A model generated the notes under the pieces. It had not been told where the DNA came from. It did not search any database and saw only the letters and a list, made by a program, of their open reading frames with translations. From the NCBI RefSeq assembly GCF_030160395.1, contig NZ_BSOG01000001.1:1268117-1332116 (forward strand): a DNA stretch of 64,000 nucleotides. Reading direction: 5' to 3'. Positions 42,713 through 51,081 of this stretch are shown in pieces. Source of the stretch: Chitinimonas prasina (GTDB taxonomy: Bacteria > Pseudomonadota > Gammaproteobacteria > Burkholderiales > Chitinimonadaceae). How positions within the stretch are numbered: position 1 is the stretch's first letter; each line of letters begins with the position of its first letter. The translations under genes and the position numbers were made by a program.

Positions 42713-42850
42713 TTACTTCTCTTGCTTGCTGCAGGTCGAGCCAGCAGCGATGGTGCTGGATGCGCCCATTTCTTCCATTGCAGTGGCTTCGGTCGTTTCC
42801 AGGATTTCGAAGTCGAGTTCTTGAACCTGGGCGATCTCTTGGTTTTGCAT
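42713..42850 (-). CDS. Thiazolylpeptide-type RiPP precursor peptide (45 aa)
   Basis: 45 codons from ATG 42850 with GGAG seven bases upstream. The leader (1-30) is acidic and carries LDFEILE (12-18), the motif RREs bind in thiopeptide leaders, then EATAMEEMGA. The junction MGA|S mirrors the GA|S cleavage of thiazolylpeptide precursors. The proposed core is SSTIAAGSTCSKQEK (31-45): four Ser, two Thr and one Cys, giving residues for dehydration and one azole. It is the first gene of the minus arm, has its own sigma-54 promoter and is followed by a strong terminator. Only one Cys and a charged SKQEK tail make it unlike known thiopeptide cores. The cleavage site and ring pattern are inferences. 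Confidence 0.85.
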   Translation of the reverse strand: MQNQEIAQVQELDFEILETTEATAMEEMGASSTIAAGSTCSKQEK

Positions 42851-42922
42851 TTTAAAGCTCCTCTATCACTTTGATGTGGCAACGTTGTGCGTTGCTGTAC
42901 CCGGCGGGTACGAGGTCTATAT

Positions 42923-42938
42923 GGCAAGGAGCGTGCCA
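42923..42938 (-). promoter_or_regulatory. Sigma-54 promoter of the precursor gene
   Basis: On the minus strand TGGCACG-CTCC-TTGCC, which matches the consensus TGGCACG-N4-TTGCW at all key positions, about 72 bases before the precursor ATG. The cluster's own sigma-54 activator (28777-29886) is its natural partner. Confidence 0.88.
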
Positions 42939-42940
42939 GC

Positions 42941-42972
42941 CATCTTCTGTTACGGATAAATCTTATTTATCC
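42941..42972. promoter_or_regulatory. Upstream activating region: palindrome and shared motif
   Basis: A perfect inverted repeat GGATAAAT-CTT-ATTTATCC (42954-42972) joined to CATCTTCTGTTACGGAT (42941-42957), the motif also found before the activator gene at 28755. It sits just upstream of the sigma-54 promoter, closer than usual for an enhancer but within looping or direct-contact range. Confidence 0.65.
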
Positions 42973-43414
42973 ATTTAAATCAATGGTTTGATTTTTTAGA
43001 CCTATCGTGAAGTGTCGACCTAAAGCCGCACGGATTCTTGCTGGTCAATAACCGGCTCTGCAGCATGAAGAACGACGGGCCATGCAGCGGCGGCTATCAG
43101 GCAAATATCCGGCACCGAACGGGCCGAAGTATCGAGCGGGGGTATCCGTAAGCCCCCCAAGTAGGAAGTCAGCTCAGCAAGCCGCCCACAAAATCATGCT
43201 GGCGTTTAGCCAGGACCGCTACGCTGGGTTTTGGTAGGGGGGCTACACACGATGGCCGGTTACGGATCATGGCTAGGGTAAGATTGAGGAGAGGCTGGCG
43301 GCGCTTGTCACAGGCCACCAACTATTGCGCCAGTGCCATATCATCCTCGCGCTCCACGTGAAACCAATTGCCCAGGCAGCGAACTGTCCACCAAGACCTG
43401 CAATACGGCAGGGC
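42973..43414. other. Non-coding spacer upstream of the precursor gene
   Basis: 440 bases without a supported gene. It holds a REP-like element at 43151-43244 (arms AGCCCCCC/GGGGGGCT; inner ACCGCTACGCTGGGTTTTG shared with 62152-62258) and a GTTACGGAT at 43258-43267 that repeats the core of the shared regulatory motif. Confidence 0.5.
43151..43244. repeat. Palindromic repeat, degenerate copy of the 62152 element
   Basis: Outer arms AGCCCCCC and GGGGGGCT. The 3' half CAGGACCGCTACGCTGGGTT matches the element at 62152-62258 with one change. It shares the CTGGCG/GCCAG inner pairing. Confidence 0.6.
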
Positions 43415-43441
43415 AAAAAACAGCCGCCTGGGCGGCGGCTG
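43415..43441 (-). terminator. Intrinsic terminator of the pnt operon
   Basis: Hairpin CAGCCGCC-GCCCA-GGCGGCTG followed by T6 on the minus strand, 37 bases after the pntB stop. Confidence 0.88.
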
Positions 43442-43477
43442 AAGCGTCTGTTATGGACGGTCTTTCGAAAGAGGCGG

Positions 43478-44860
43478 TCAGTGCGCGACCGCTTTAAGCA
43501 TGTCTTCCACTACCTTCTTGGCATCGCCGAACACCATCATGGTCTTGTCAAGATAGAACAATTCGTTGTCGAGTCCAGCATAACCCGCACTCATGGAGCG
43601 TTTCACCACGATCACCGTGCGGGCCTTGTGCGCCTCCAGTATAGGCATGCCATAGATGGGGCTCTGCTTATCTTTCAAGGCGGCCGGGTTGACCACGTCG
43701 TTGGCGCCTATTACCAGTACCACATCGGTGTTGGAGAAGTCCGAGTTGATCTCCTCCATCTCCTGTACCTGCTCGTAGGGCACTTCGGCTTCGGCCAGCA
43801 GCACATTCATATGGCCGGGCATGCGACCCGCCACCGGGTGGATGGCATAGCGCACCTTCACACCCTTTTCGGTCAGGGCGTTGGCGTATTCCTGCAGCGC
43901 ATGCTGGGCACGCGATACGGCCAGGCCGTAGCCAGGCACGATCACCACCGAATCGGCATTGCTCATCATGAAGGCCGCATCGTCGGCGCTGCCTGATTTG
44001 TAGGCCTTTTGCACCGCATCGCCAGCCGCACCGGCCGCCTCATCACCCCCCATGCCGCCGCCGAAGATCACATTCATCAGCGATCGGTTCATGGCCTTGC
44101 ACATGATGTAGCTGAGGATGGCACCGGAAGAACCCACCAGCGAGCCGGCGATGATCAGCACCGAGTTGTTGAGGGTAAAGCCGATGCCGGCTGCCGCCCA
44201 ACCCGAGTAGCTGTTGAGCATGGACACCACTACCGGCATGTCGCCGCCGCCTATGGGGGCGATCAGGAAGTAACCGAGCACCACCGAGAAGGCCGTCATC
44301 ACCCAGAAGGAGGTAAGCGATTCGGTGATGAAGTAGTGCCCGCCAAAGCCCAGCATGCCCAGCGCCAGGCCGATCTGCACCGGCTTGACCCAGCCGCCCT
44401 TGAGCGGCTTGGCCGCCAGCTTGGCGCTGAGCTTGCCCCAGGCCACCACCGAGGCGGTGAAGGTGATGCCACCGATAAAGCAGCCGATGAACAGCTCTAC
44501 CCGCTGCACCGTGCTATGGTGCTGGTCGCCGTTGTGTACGGCAGCCAGGGCAATCAGCACGGCGGCCAGGCCCACCAGCGAATGCATCAACGCCACGGTC
44601 TCGGGCATCTGCGTCATGGGCACGGTCTTGGCGCGGTACAGGCCTACCGCCGCACCGGCCACCATGGCCAGAACGATGAGCGCAAAGTTGGGGCTGGGGG
44701 CAATCACCAGGGTGACCAGCACGGCCAGAGCCATGCCCACCATGCCGTAGCGGTTGCCGGCGATGGCACCGGTGGGGCTGGACAGGCCTTTCAGCGTCAG
44801 GATGAAGAGGACGGCGGCGACCAGGTAGATCCAGTCTGCGTATTGCGCGATCAGGTTCAT
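43478..44860 (-). CDS. pntB: NAD(P) transhydrogenase subunit beta
   Basis: 460 residues, full length. About eight or nine membrane helices in the first 270 residues (domain II), then the NADP(H)-binding domain III with VVIVPGYGLAVSRAQHAL, the GYAGLDNELFYLD loop and DAKKVVEDML at the end. With PntA it couples proton entry to hydride transfer from NADH to NADP. Genes run pntAA-pntAB-pntB on the minus strand with short gaps, the split-alpha arrangement. A strong terminator follows. Confidence 0.95.
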   Translation of the reverse strand: MNLIAQYADWIYLVAAVLFILTLKGLSSPTGAIAGNRYGMVGMALAVLVTLVIAPSPNFALIVLAMVAGAAVGLYRAKTVPMTQMPETVALMHSLVGLAAVLIALAAVHNGDQHHSTVQRVELFIGCFIGGITFTASVVAWGKLSAKLAAKPLKGGWVKPVQIGLALGMLGFGGHYFITESLTSFWVMTAFSVVLGYFLIAPIGGGDMPVVVSMLNSYSGWAAAGIGFTLNNSVLIIAGSLVGSSGAILSYIMCKAMNRSLMNVIFGGGMGGDEAAGAAGDAVQKAYKSGSADDAAFMMSNADSVVIVPGYGLAVSRAQHALQEYANALTEKGVKVRYAIHPVAGRMPGHMNVLLAEAEVPYEQVQEMEEINSDFSNTDVVLVIGANDVVNPAALKDKQSPIYGMPILEAHKARTVIVVKRSMSAGYAGLDNELFYLDKTMMVFGDAKKVVEDMLKAVAH

Positions 44861-44870
44861 GGGGTTCGCC

Positions 44871-45248
44871 TCACTTCTTCTTTTTCTTGAACATTTCCAG
44901 CATCCGCGAAGTCACCGCGAAGCCGCCGAAAATGTTCACACTGGCCAGAAAGACCGACACCGCACCCAGCACCGAAGTGAGGGTGATGGCCTGGCCACCG
45001 ATATCGACCGTCTGCAGCACGGCACCCACCACGATGATGGACGACAGGGCATTGGTCACCGCCATCAAGGGGGTATGCAGGGCGGGGGTGACGCTCCACA
45101 CCACGTGATAGCCGATGAAGATGGCCAGCACGAAGATGGTGAAGGTGGCCACAAAGGGGGTTTGCACCAGCTGCTCCACCGGCAGGCTGGCAGCCGCCGT
45201 CTGGGCGGCCTGGGTCGCGGCGTGCGCGACGGTTTCTGTGGTACTCAT
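44871..45248 (-). CDS. pntAB: NAD(P) transhydrogenase subunit alpha, membrane part
   Basis: 125 residues from ATG 45248. After an Ala/Thr-rich N-terminus there are three membrane helices ([57 protein letters not shown]) and a basic end (FKKKKK). This matches the C-terminal membrane segment of E. coli PntA, encoded here as a separate gene as in many non-enteric bacteria. It lies 10 bases upstream of pntB. Confidence 0.92.
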   Translation of the reverse strand: MSTTETVAHAATQAAQTAAASLPVEQLVQTPFVATFTIFVLAIFIGYHVVWSVTPALHTPLMAVTNALSSIIVVGAVLQTVDIGGQAITLTSVLGAVSVFLASVNIFGGFAVTSRMLEMFKKKKK

Positions 45249-45285
45249 GGAAGGCTCCCTGAATGCTGTGTAATCGAAGCGGGCT

Positions 45286-46413
45286 TCAGCCCTTGCCGAA
45301 CAGAACGTCACCCGCATGGGTAACGAGGCTGGCGGCCACAATGTCGTCTTCGCGGTTCACCACATAGCCTTTTTCCTTGTCCAGGATCAGGCCGGCGAAG
45401 TTGAGCAGGTTGCGGGCATACAGGGCCGAGGCATCGGCCGCCACCAGGCCAGCCAGGTTGCCGTAGCCCACCAGCTTGACGCCGTTGTCGGTGGTGACCA
45501 CCTCATTGAGCCGCGACAAAGGGCAGTTGCCGCCGTTCTCCACCGCCAGGTCCACCAGCACCGCGCCGTATTTCATGCCGGCCACCGTCTCAGGCTTGAT
45601 CAGCACGGGGGCGGGGCGGCCTGGTATCAGGGCGGTGGTGATGACGATATCGGCATTGCGGGCATGTTTATCGACCAGGGCGGCCTGCCGCTGCTTGTAA
45701 TCGTCCGACATCTCGCGGGCATAGCCGCCCGCCGTCTCGGCCTGCTTCTTTTCCTCTTCGTTCAGGGGCACTTCCACAAACTTGCCGCCCAGCGATTCCA
45801 CCTGCTCCTTGGCGACCGGCCGCACATCAAAGGCCTCCACCACAGCCCCCAGGCGCTTGGCCGTAGCGATGGCCTGCAGGCCCGCCACACCGGCACCCAG
45901 TATCAGCACCCGCGCCGGCTTTACCGTACCGGCAGCGGTCATCATCATGGGGAAGAAACGCGGGTAGTACTCGGCCGCCAGCAGTACGGCCTTGTAGCCG
46001 GCGATATTGGCCTGCGACGACAGCACATCCATGGCTTGCGCCCGGGTAGTGCGGGGCACCAGCTCCATGGCGTAGACATCGAGCTTGCGGGCGGCGTAAT
46101 CGGCCAGCAGCGGGTTGCGGTAGGGATCGCACAGGGCGATGACGGCCGCGCCGTCTTTCAGTGCCGGCAATTCTTCTGCCGATGGCGCACGCACCTTGAA
46201 GACCACGTCGGCACCATCCACCGTGGCCGCGTAGTCGGCCGCGATGCTGGCGCCCGCCTCGGCATAGGCCGTATCGGGTATGGCCGATGCCACGCCAGCG
46301 CCGCTTTGCACGGCAACGGCATGGCCCATGGCCACGTATTTCTTCACCGTCTCGGGGGTGGCCGCCACGCGGGTCTCGCGCAGGGCTGTTTCCCTGGGTA
46401 TGGCTATTTTCAT
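45286..46413 (-). CDS. pntAA: NAD(P) transhydrogenase subunit alpha, NAD-binding part
   Basis: 375 residues, soluble domain I. The opening [25 protein letters not shown] is the alanine-dehydrogenase/PNT N-terminal signature; [31 protein letters not shown] is the NAD-binding fold; [14 protein letters not shown] and [15 protein letters not shown] are the mobile and second PNT motifs. It binds NAD(H) and works with PntAB and PntB. First gene of the operon. Confidence 0.95.
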   Translation of the reverse strand: MKIAIPRETALRETRVAATPETVKKYVAMGHAVAVQSGAGVASAIPDTAYAEAGASIAADYAATVDGADVVFKVRAPSAEELPALKDGAAVIALCDPYRNPLLADYAARKLDVYAMELVPRTTRAQAMDVLSSQANIAGYKAVLLAAEYYPRFFPMMMTAAGTVKPARVLILGAGVAGLQAIATAKRLGAVVEAFDVRPVAKEQVESLGGKFVEVPLNEEEKKQAETAGGYAREMSDDYKQRQAALVDKHARNADIVITTALIPGRPAPVLIKPETVAGMKYGAVLVDLAVENGGNCPLSRLNEVVTTDNGVKLVGYGNLAGLVAADASALYARNLLNFAGLILDKEKGYVVNREDDIVAASLVTHAGDVLFGKG

Positions 46414-46750
46414 TGCTACACCTCGCCTTGTTTCATTTCCAAATCAAAGGCGTGCAACCCCATGGGATGCGGCCTTGGATTTGGCAACGAAGCCCGCCTG
46501 CGCGGGAGAACCACCGCTGCCGCACCACTTGCCCAAGGGCAGTACATGGCGCAGATACTCAATCGCGGATGGCAGCTGGGCTGCACCCGTCTCAATGTAG
46601 TTTGCGAACTGGCTTGCTGCAGCCCGATCATGCGGCGGGCTGTCGAACCCGGCTGGGTTCGGTGTCGCCGCGGATGGCGGCGAGGTGTAGGGGCCGGCGT
46701 ATGGCCGACCCGGTCGCTTGCACACGGACGTGTCGTATCACGCCGCGCGT

Positions 46751-46768
46751 TTCAAACAAGCGTTTGAA
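46751..46768. promoter_or_regulatory. CAAAC-N4-GTTTG palindrome
   Basis: TTCAAACAAGCGTTTGAA matches the pattern of TetR-family PsrA/FadR-type operators (CAAAC-N2-4-GTTTG). It is 340 bases upstream of pntAA and no regulator or fatty-acid gene is next to it, so a role is uncertain. Confidence 0.35.
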
Positions 46769-46874
46769 CGGTTGCCCTATTCAAGCACGCTTTTGGGGCA
46801 TTGGGAAGATGTTGCAGCACACAATGGCAGATAGGCCACAGTGTGGTGGCGGTCTGGCATCAGCGCCCTACCTT

Positions 46875-46936
46875 AGAGCCTGTTCAAAGTCTTTTCGCCT
46901 CGCGCCGGCCCGGTGAAAAGACTTTGAACAGGCTCT
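46875..46936. repeat. Perfect 22-base inverted repeat hairpin
   Basis: AGAGCCTGTTCAAAGTCTTTTC and its exact complement flank an 18-base GC-rich loop, 14 bases after the mnmE stop. It may terminate mnmE and looks like a dispersed repeat; the hairpin at 31856 begins similarly (CCTGTTC). Confidence 0.7.
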
Positions 46937-46949
46937 TACCACCCCAAGG

Positions 46950-48299
46950 TTACTTGCCTATGCAGAAGCGGCTGAATATCTCGCCCAGCAGGTCGTCGGC
47001 GCTGAATTCGCCGGTGATGCTGGCCAGGGCGTTCTGGGCCAGGCGTAATTCCTCAGCGAATAGTTCTACTTGCTGCCAGACCAGGGCCGCTGTCTCGAGA
47101 TGGCTGGCGGCGCGGCGGATGGCATCGAGGTGGCGTTCGCGGGCCAGGAATACGCCGGCGTCGGTACCGCCCCAGCCCACCATATCCAGCAGGGTGCGCT
47201 TGAGTTCATCCAGGCCCAGGCCGGCCTTGGCCGACAGGCGCAGCACGGCATGGCCGTCTTCCTCGGCGTGGCCCACCGCCTCGCCGGTCAGATCGACCTT
47301 GTTGAACACATGCACACGGGGCAGTCGCTCGGGCAGGCGGCCCAGGATGTCGCGGTCGTGCTCGGTAATGCCCTCGCGGCTGTCTATCAGCAGCAGGGCC
47401 AGGTCGGCTTTCTCCACTGCCGCCCAGGTGCGGGCTATGCCTATTTGTTCCACCGTGTCGTCGGTCTGGCGCAGGCCGGCGGTGTCGATGATGTGCATGG
47501 GCACGCCATCCAGCTGTATCAGCTCGCGCACGGTATCGCGGGTGGTGCCGGCGATATCGGTGACGATGGCCACATCCTCACCGGCCAGGGCGTTCATCAG
47601 GCTGGATTTGCCCACATTGGGCTGGCCTATCAACACCACATGCATGCCCTCGCGCAGCAGGCTGCCCTGGCGGGCGGTGCCAAACACCTTTTGCAGCTGG
47701 CCGTGCAGGCTGGCCAGCTTGCCACGGGCGTCGGCGGCCTCCAGAAAATCGATGTCTTCCTCGGGGAAGTCCAGCGTGGCCTCCACCAGCATGCGCAGGT
47801 TGATCAACTGCTCGACCAGGGTGTGGATCTCGCCGGAAAAAGCCCCGGCCAGCGAGCGCAGGGCCGATCGGGCGGCGGCTTCGGAACCTGCGTCGATCAG
47901 GTCGGCCACGCTTTCGGCCTGGGCCAAGTCCAGCTTGTCGTTGAGGAAGGCGCGGCGGGTGAATTCGCCCGGCTCGGCCAGGCGGGCGCCCAGTTCCAGG
48001 CAACGGCGCAGCAGCATCTGCATTACCACCGGGCCACCGTGGCCTTGCAGTTCCAGCACATCTTCACCGGTAAATGAGTGCGGGCCGGGGAAGAACAGCG
48101 CCAGGCCTTGGTCTATCAGCTCGCCATCACTGCTACGGAAATCCGCATAGTGGGCATGCCGTGGCTTGAGCGGCTTGCCGGCCAGGGTGAGGCCCAGTTC
48201 GGCCAGGCCGGTGCCGGATATCCGTACCACCCCTACGCCTCCCCTGCCGGGGGCGGTGGCGATGGCGGCGATGGTGTCGCGACGGGGGGACTGGGTCAT
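46950..48299 (-). CDS. mnmE: tRNA uridine-5-carboxymethylaminomethyl GTPase
   Basis: 449 residues from ATG 48299. N-terminal folate-binding domain ([22 protein letters not shown]), helical region, then the inserted G domain with [12 protein letters not shown] Walker A, DIAGTTRD switch, DTAGLR and NKVDL, and the closing FCIGK with the catalytic Cys. With MnmG it modifies U34 of several tRNAs. Its place beside yidC near the origin is the classic arrangement. Confidence 0.96.
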   Translation of the reverse strand: MTQSPRRDTIAAIATAPGRGGVGVVRISGTGLAELGLTLAGKPLKPRHAHYADFRSSDGELIDQGLALFFPGPHSFTGEDVLELQGHGGPVVMQMLLRRCLELGARLAEPGEFTRRAFLNDKLDLAQAESVADLIDAGSEAAARSALRSLAGAFSGEIHTLVEQLINLRMLVEATLDFPEEDIDFLEAADARGKLASLHGQLQKVFGTARQGSLLREGMHVVLIGQPNVGKSSLMNALAGEDVAIVTDIAGTTRDTVRELIQLDGVPMHIIDTAGLRQTDDTVEQIGIARTWAAVEKADLALLLIDSREGITEHDRDILGRLPERLPRVHVFNKVDLTGEAVGHAEEDGHAVLRLSAKAGLGLDELKRTLLDMVGWGGTDAGVFLARERHLDAIRRAASHLETAALVWQQVELFAEELRLAQNALASITGEFSADDLLGEIFSRFCIGK

Positions 48300-48377
48300 G
48301 TTGGGCATCCTGATGGCACAAACAATTATGCCGCCCATAGGGCGGCATAACCGATCTTTCTCACAAGCTAGCCGGGC

Positions 48378-50114
48378 TTACTTGCCCTTGGCCTTGCTGG
48401 CCTTGGCCGGTTTGGCCGGCGTGGTCTTGACCGTGCTGTCCTCGCGTTCGATCTTGCGGGTGATGTACCACTGCTGACCGATGGAGAACACGTTGTTGAT
48501 CACATAGTAGAGCACCAGACCGGCCGGGAACCAGATGAACATCACACCGAACACCACCGGCATGATCTTCATCATGCGATCCTGCATCGGGTCGCCGCTG
48601 GGCGGGTTGAAGCGGGTCTGTATCCACATGGTCAATATCATCAGGATGGGCAGGACCCAGTACGGGTCGGCCACCGACAGATCATGTATCCACAGCATCC
48701 ATGGCGCCTGGCGCAGTTCCACCACGGCCTGCAGCATGTAGAACAGGCCCATGAAGATAGGCATCTGGATCAGGATGGGCAGGCAACCGGACAACGGGTT
48801 GGCCTTCTCGCTCTTGTACAACTCCATCACAGCCTGCTGGAACTTCATACGGTCGTCGCCGTATTGTTCCTTCAGCTTCTGCATGCGCGGGGCCAGCTTC
48901 TTCATCTTGGCCATGGAGCGGTACTGGGTCACGGCCAGCGGGTACAGCGCCAGCTTGATGAGCAACGTGAACAGCACGATGGACCAACCCCAGTTGCCTA
49001 TGCCGGGTATCTGCACACCGCCGATGCTGGCACCGCCGTGTATCAGATCCAGCAGCGCGAACATGGGCTGGGCGATGATCTTGAAGATGCCGTAGTCCTT
49101 GACCAGATCCAGGCCAGGTGCAGCAGCCTGCAGCGCGCGGGTCTCCTGCGGGCCGGCATACAGCGGCACGCTGACGCGATAGTTGGCGCCGGCGGCGATG
49201 GTGGGCTGGTTCACCTGCACGGCCGATTGATACAGCTCGCCCGGCTTCTTGGTGACCTGCACGGTACAGGCCGACTTGGCGCACAGATTGGCGCCGCCGT
49301 TGGGCGACATCAACCAGGCGCTGACAAAGTAATGCTGCACCATGGCCACCCAGCCATCGGCCGGCTTGGCCACGTATTCGGCCTTGTCCTTGTCGATATC
49401 GCTGAAGGTGACCTTCTGGAACTTCTTCTCTTCGGTGTAGACCGCCGGGCCGGTGAAGGCCGCGCCGCCGGTAAAGAAGCCACCGGTACCGCGTGGGTCC
49501 TTACCGTCACGCACCAGGCTGTAGTAGGCGCTCAGATTGAGCGGCGCCTGGCTGCCGTTGACGATTTCATAGGCCACATCGATGACATAGCTATCGCGCT
49601 TGAAGGTATAGATCTTGGCGACCTTGATACCGTTGACCTCGGGCGCATCCAGCCGCACCGACACGCTGTTCTGGCCAGGCTGCAGGCTGACGGCGGTGTC
49701 CTTGCTGCTGAACAGGGTGCGATGGGTGGGCAGGTTGAGGCCGTTGCTGATCAGGCCGGTATGCGCCACATAGGTATGCTCGGGGCCTTCCTGGAACAGC
49801 ACGAAGGGCACCTTGGCATTGTCGTGCTGGCCGTGCTCGATCAGCGTGAGCTTGCGCAGGTCGCCGCCCATGGTGTCGATCTCGGCATCAAGCAGATCGG
49901 TCTTGACCTTGATGCGGCCGGCACGGGTGAGCGCACCTTCAGCAGCAGTCGTGGCGGTACCCGTGGCTGCAGCGGCGGCGGGCGTGCCAGTGGCGGCAGC
50001 CTGTTGCTGGGCAGCGATTTGGGCGGGAGTCGGCTTGGGTGCGAACCAGTGTTGCCAGCCGTACAGGATGGCAAAGGAAAGCACCACGAAAGCTATGAGA
50101 CGTTTGGTATCCAT
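48378..50114 (-). CDS. yidC: Membrane protein insertase YidC
   Basis: 578 residues from ATG 50114 (MDTKRLIAFVVLSFAILYGWQHW is the first helix). Large periplasmic domain, then the conserved insertase core with five helices: WSIVLFTLLIKLALYPLAVTQYRSMAKMKKLAPRMQKLKEQYGDDR, the CLPILIQMPIFMGLFYMLQAVVELRQAPW segment and LFxxFPAGLVLYYVINN-like end. The C-terminus is basic (KKIEREDS, AKASKAKGK), helping ribosome contact. Inserts inner-membrane proteins with or without Sec. Confidence 0.96.
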   Translation of the reverse strand: MDTKRLIAFVVLSFAILYGWQHWFAPKPTPAQIAAQQQAAATGTPAAAAATGTATTAAEGALTRAGRIKVKTDLLDAEIDTMGGDLRKLTLIEHGQHDNAKVPFVLFQEGPEHTYVAHTGLISNGLNLPTHRTLFSSKDTAVSLQPGQNSVSVRLDAPEVNGIKVAKIYTFKRDSYVIDVAYEIVNGSQAPLNLSAYYSLVRDGKDPRGTGGFFTGGAAFTGPAVYTEEKKFQKVTFSDIDKDKAEYVAKPADGWVAMVQHYFVSAWLMSPNGGANLCAKSACTVQVTKKPGELYQSAVQVNQPTIAAGANYRVSVPLYAGPQETRALQAAAPGLDLVKDYGIFKIIAQPMFALLDLIHGGASIGGVQIPGIGNWGWSIVLFTLLIKLALYPLAVTQYRSMAKMKKLAPRMQKLKEQYGDDRMKFQQAVMELYKSEKANPLSGCLPILIQMPIFMGLFYMLQAVVELRQAPWMLWIHDLSVADPYWVLPILMILTMWIQTRFNPPSGDPMQDRMMKIMPVVFGVMFIWFPAGLVLYYVINNVFSIGQQWYITRKIEREDSTVKTTPAKPAKASKAKGK

Positions 50115-50136
50115 GCTTGGAATCTCGTCGTGGGAA

Positions 50137-50346
50137 TCAGGGCACGGGGTCGTGCCCGTGGCCACCCCAGGGGTGGCAGCGGCAAAGCCGGCGGATTGTA
50201 AGCCATCCACCCCGCGCCGCGCCATGGCGGTTTAGCGCCTGGATGGCGTACTCGGAGCAGTGCGGGGTATAGCGGCAACGCGGGCCGATGAGCGGCCGCA
50301 AGGTATAGCGGTAGGCGTAGATCAGCCCGATCAGGAGCCGCGACAT
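50137..50346 (-). CDS. yidD: Membrane protein insertion efficiency factor YidD
   Basis: 69 residues. Typical YidD: RLLIGLIYAYRYTLRPLIGPRCRYTPHCSEYAIQAL, then GWLTIRRLCRCHPWGGHGHDPVP with conserved Cys and the HPW..G..DPVP ending. A short amphipathic membrane-associated protein that aids YidC. It overlaps rnpA by 16 bases and precedes yidC. Confidence 0.95.
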   Translation of the reverse strand: MSRLLIGLIYAYRYTLRPLIGPRCRYTPHCSEYAIQALNRHGAARGGWLTIRRLCRCHPWGGHGHDPVP

Positions 50347-50684
50347 GGCGCAAACCGATCGAACAGGCGCAACAAAGCCGCCCGAGCTGCCGGGGCTTCG
50401 CTACGGTGAAAGCTGCGTTTGGCACGCACAATCAGATCCAGTCCGGCCAGTTTGTCGGCTTCGCGTCTAAACAGCTCGCGCGCTGTGCGCTTGATGAAGT
50501 TGCGGCCTACCGCCCGGCGTTCGATCTTTTTGGAGACCACCACGCCGAGCCGTGCCTTGCCCAGTTCATTGGGCTTGATCCAGACCTGGAAGAAGGCATT
50601 GGCCTGGATACGGCGCAAACTAAAAACGGATGAAAACTCATCCGTTTTTAACAGGCGTTGCTGCCTGGTGAAGCGTTGCGTCAA
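50331..50684 (-). CDS. rnpA: Ribonuclease P protein component
   Basis: 117 residues. LLKTDEFSSVFSLRR near the start and the RNR-type motif KKIERRAVGRNFIKRTARELFR are diagnostic. It binds the catalytic RNA and helps 5' maturation of tRNAs. It lies between rpmH (9 bases upstream) and yidD (16-base overlap). Codons 12-21 form a terminator-like hairpin, annotated separately. Confidence 0.95.
   Translation of the reverse strand: MTQRFTRQQRLLKTDEFSSVFSLRRIQANAFFQVWIKPNELGKARLGVVVSKKIERRAVGRNFIKRTARELFRREADKLAGLDLIVRAKRSFHRSEAPAARAALLRLFDRFAPCRGS
50622..50649. promoter_or_regulatory. Terminator-like hairpin inside the rnpA coding sequence
   Basis: AAAAACGGATGA-AAAC-TCATCCGTTTTT, a perfect 12-base inverted repeat ending in T5 in both directions. 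It lies in codons for KTDEFSSVF. It could attenuate transcription between rpmH and the rest of rnpA, or be a by-product of the conserved peptide. Confidence 0.5.
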
Positions 50685-50693
50685 CCGCTACGC

Positions 50694-50828
50694 TCAGACC
50701 GACAGGCTGTGACGGCCCTTGGCGCGGCGTGCGGCCAGCACGGCGCGACCACCACGGGTACGGCTGCGAACCAGGAAACCGTGGGTACGCTTGCGACGAA
50801 TAACGGAGGGTTGGTAAGTACGTTTCAT
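50694..50828 (-). CDS. rpmH: Ribosomal protein bL34
   Basis: 44 residues, [20 protein letters not shown] followed by [24 protein letters not shown], the invariant L34 sequence. Located where it always is, upstream of rnpA and divergent from dnaA. Confidence 0.98.
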   Translation of the reverse strand: MKRTYQPSVIRRKRTHGFLVRSRTRGGRAVLAARRAKGRHSLSV

Positions 50829-50911
50829 GGCAATGCCCCTGAGACTTGTTCGTGTCGTGTGAAGAAACGTGCGATTAGACGGAAAAAAGCCTTAGTTGTC
50901 AATACCCTTTA

Positions 50912-50932
50912 TTTTCCACAGCCTGTGGATAA
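50912..50932. promoter_or_regulatory. DnaA boxes upstream of dnaA (oriC-side)
   Basis: TTTTCCACA (50912-50920) and TGTGGATAA (50924-50932) face each other; the second is a perfect DnaA box. They lie in the rpmH-dnaA spacer with AT-rich DNA to the left. They may serve origin function or dnaA autoregulation. Confidence 0.7.
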
Positions 50933-51081
50933 GCCTGTTGAAAATGACTAGAATACGTGGCCGATTAACCCTGTTGTCTGCCAAGACGACAGTGCAACGG
51001 CCACCCGCCCCATAAGGGCAGCCGCACCGGTATGCCGTTTGCATAACCTATCGGCCGTGCCGCACGATTTCCAATAAAAAC

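Larger units (their letters stand above)
46414..46949. other. Gene-free region between pntAA and mnmE
   Basis: About 535 bases with no supported gene. It holds the presumed pnt promoter near 46420-46440, a TTCAAACAAGCGTTTGAA palindrome (46751-46768) and the long perfect hairpin 46875-46936. Confidence 0.5.

Noticed and set aside
42658-42927. 89-codon minus frame covering the precursor gene
   Set aside because: It runs in another frame of the same strand, is Arg/Pro/Lys-rich, spans the terminator hairpin and the sigma-54 promoter, and lacks a ribosome site. The 45-aa precursor frame explains the sequence better.
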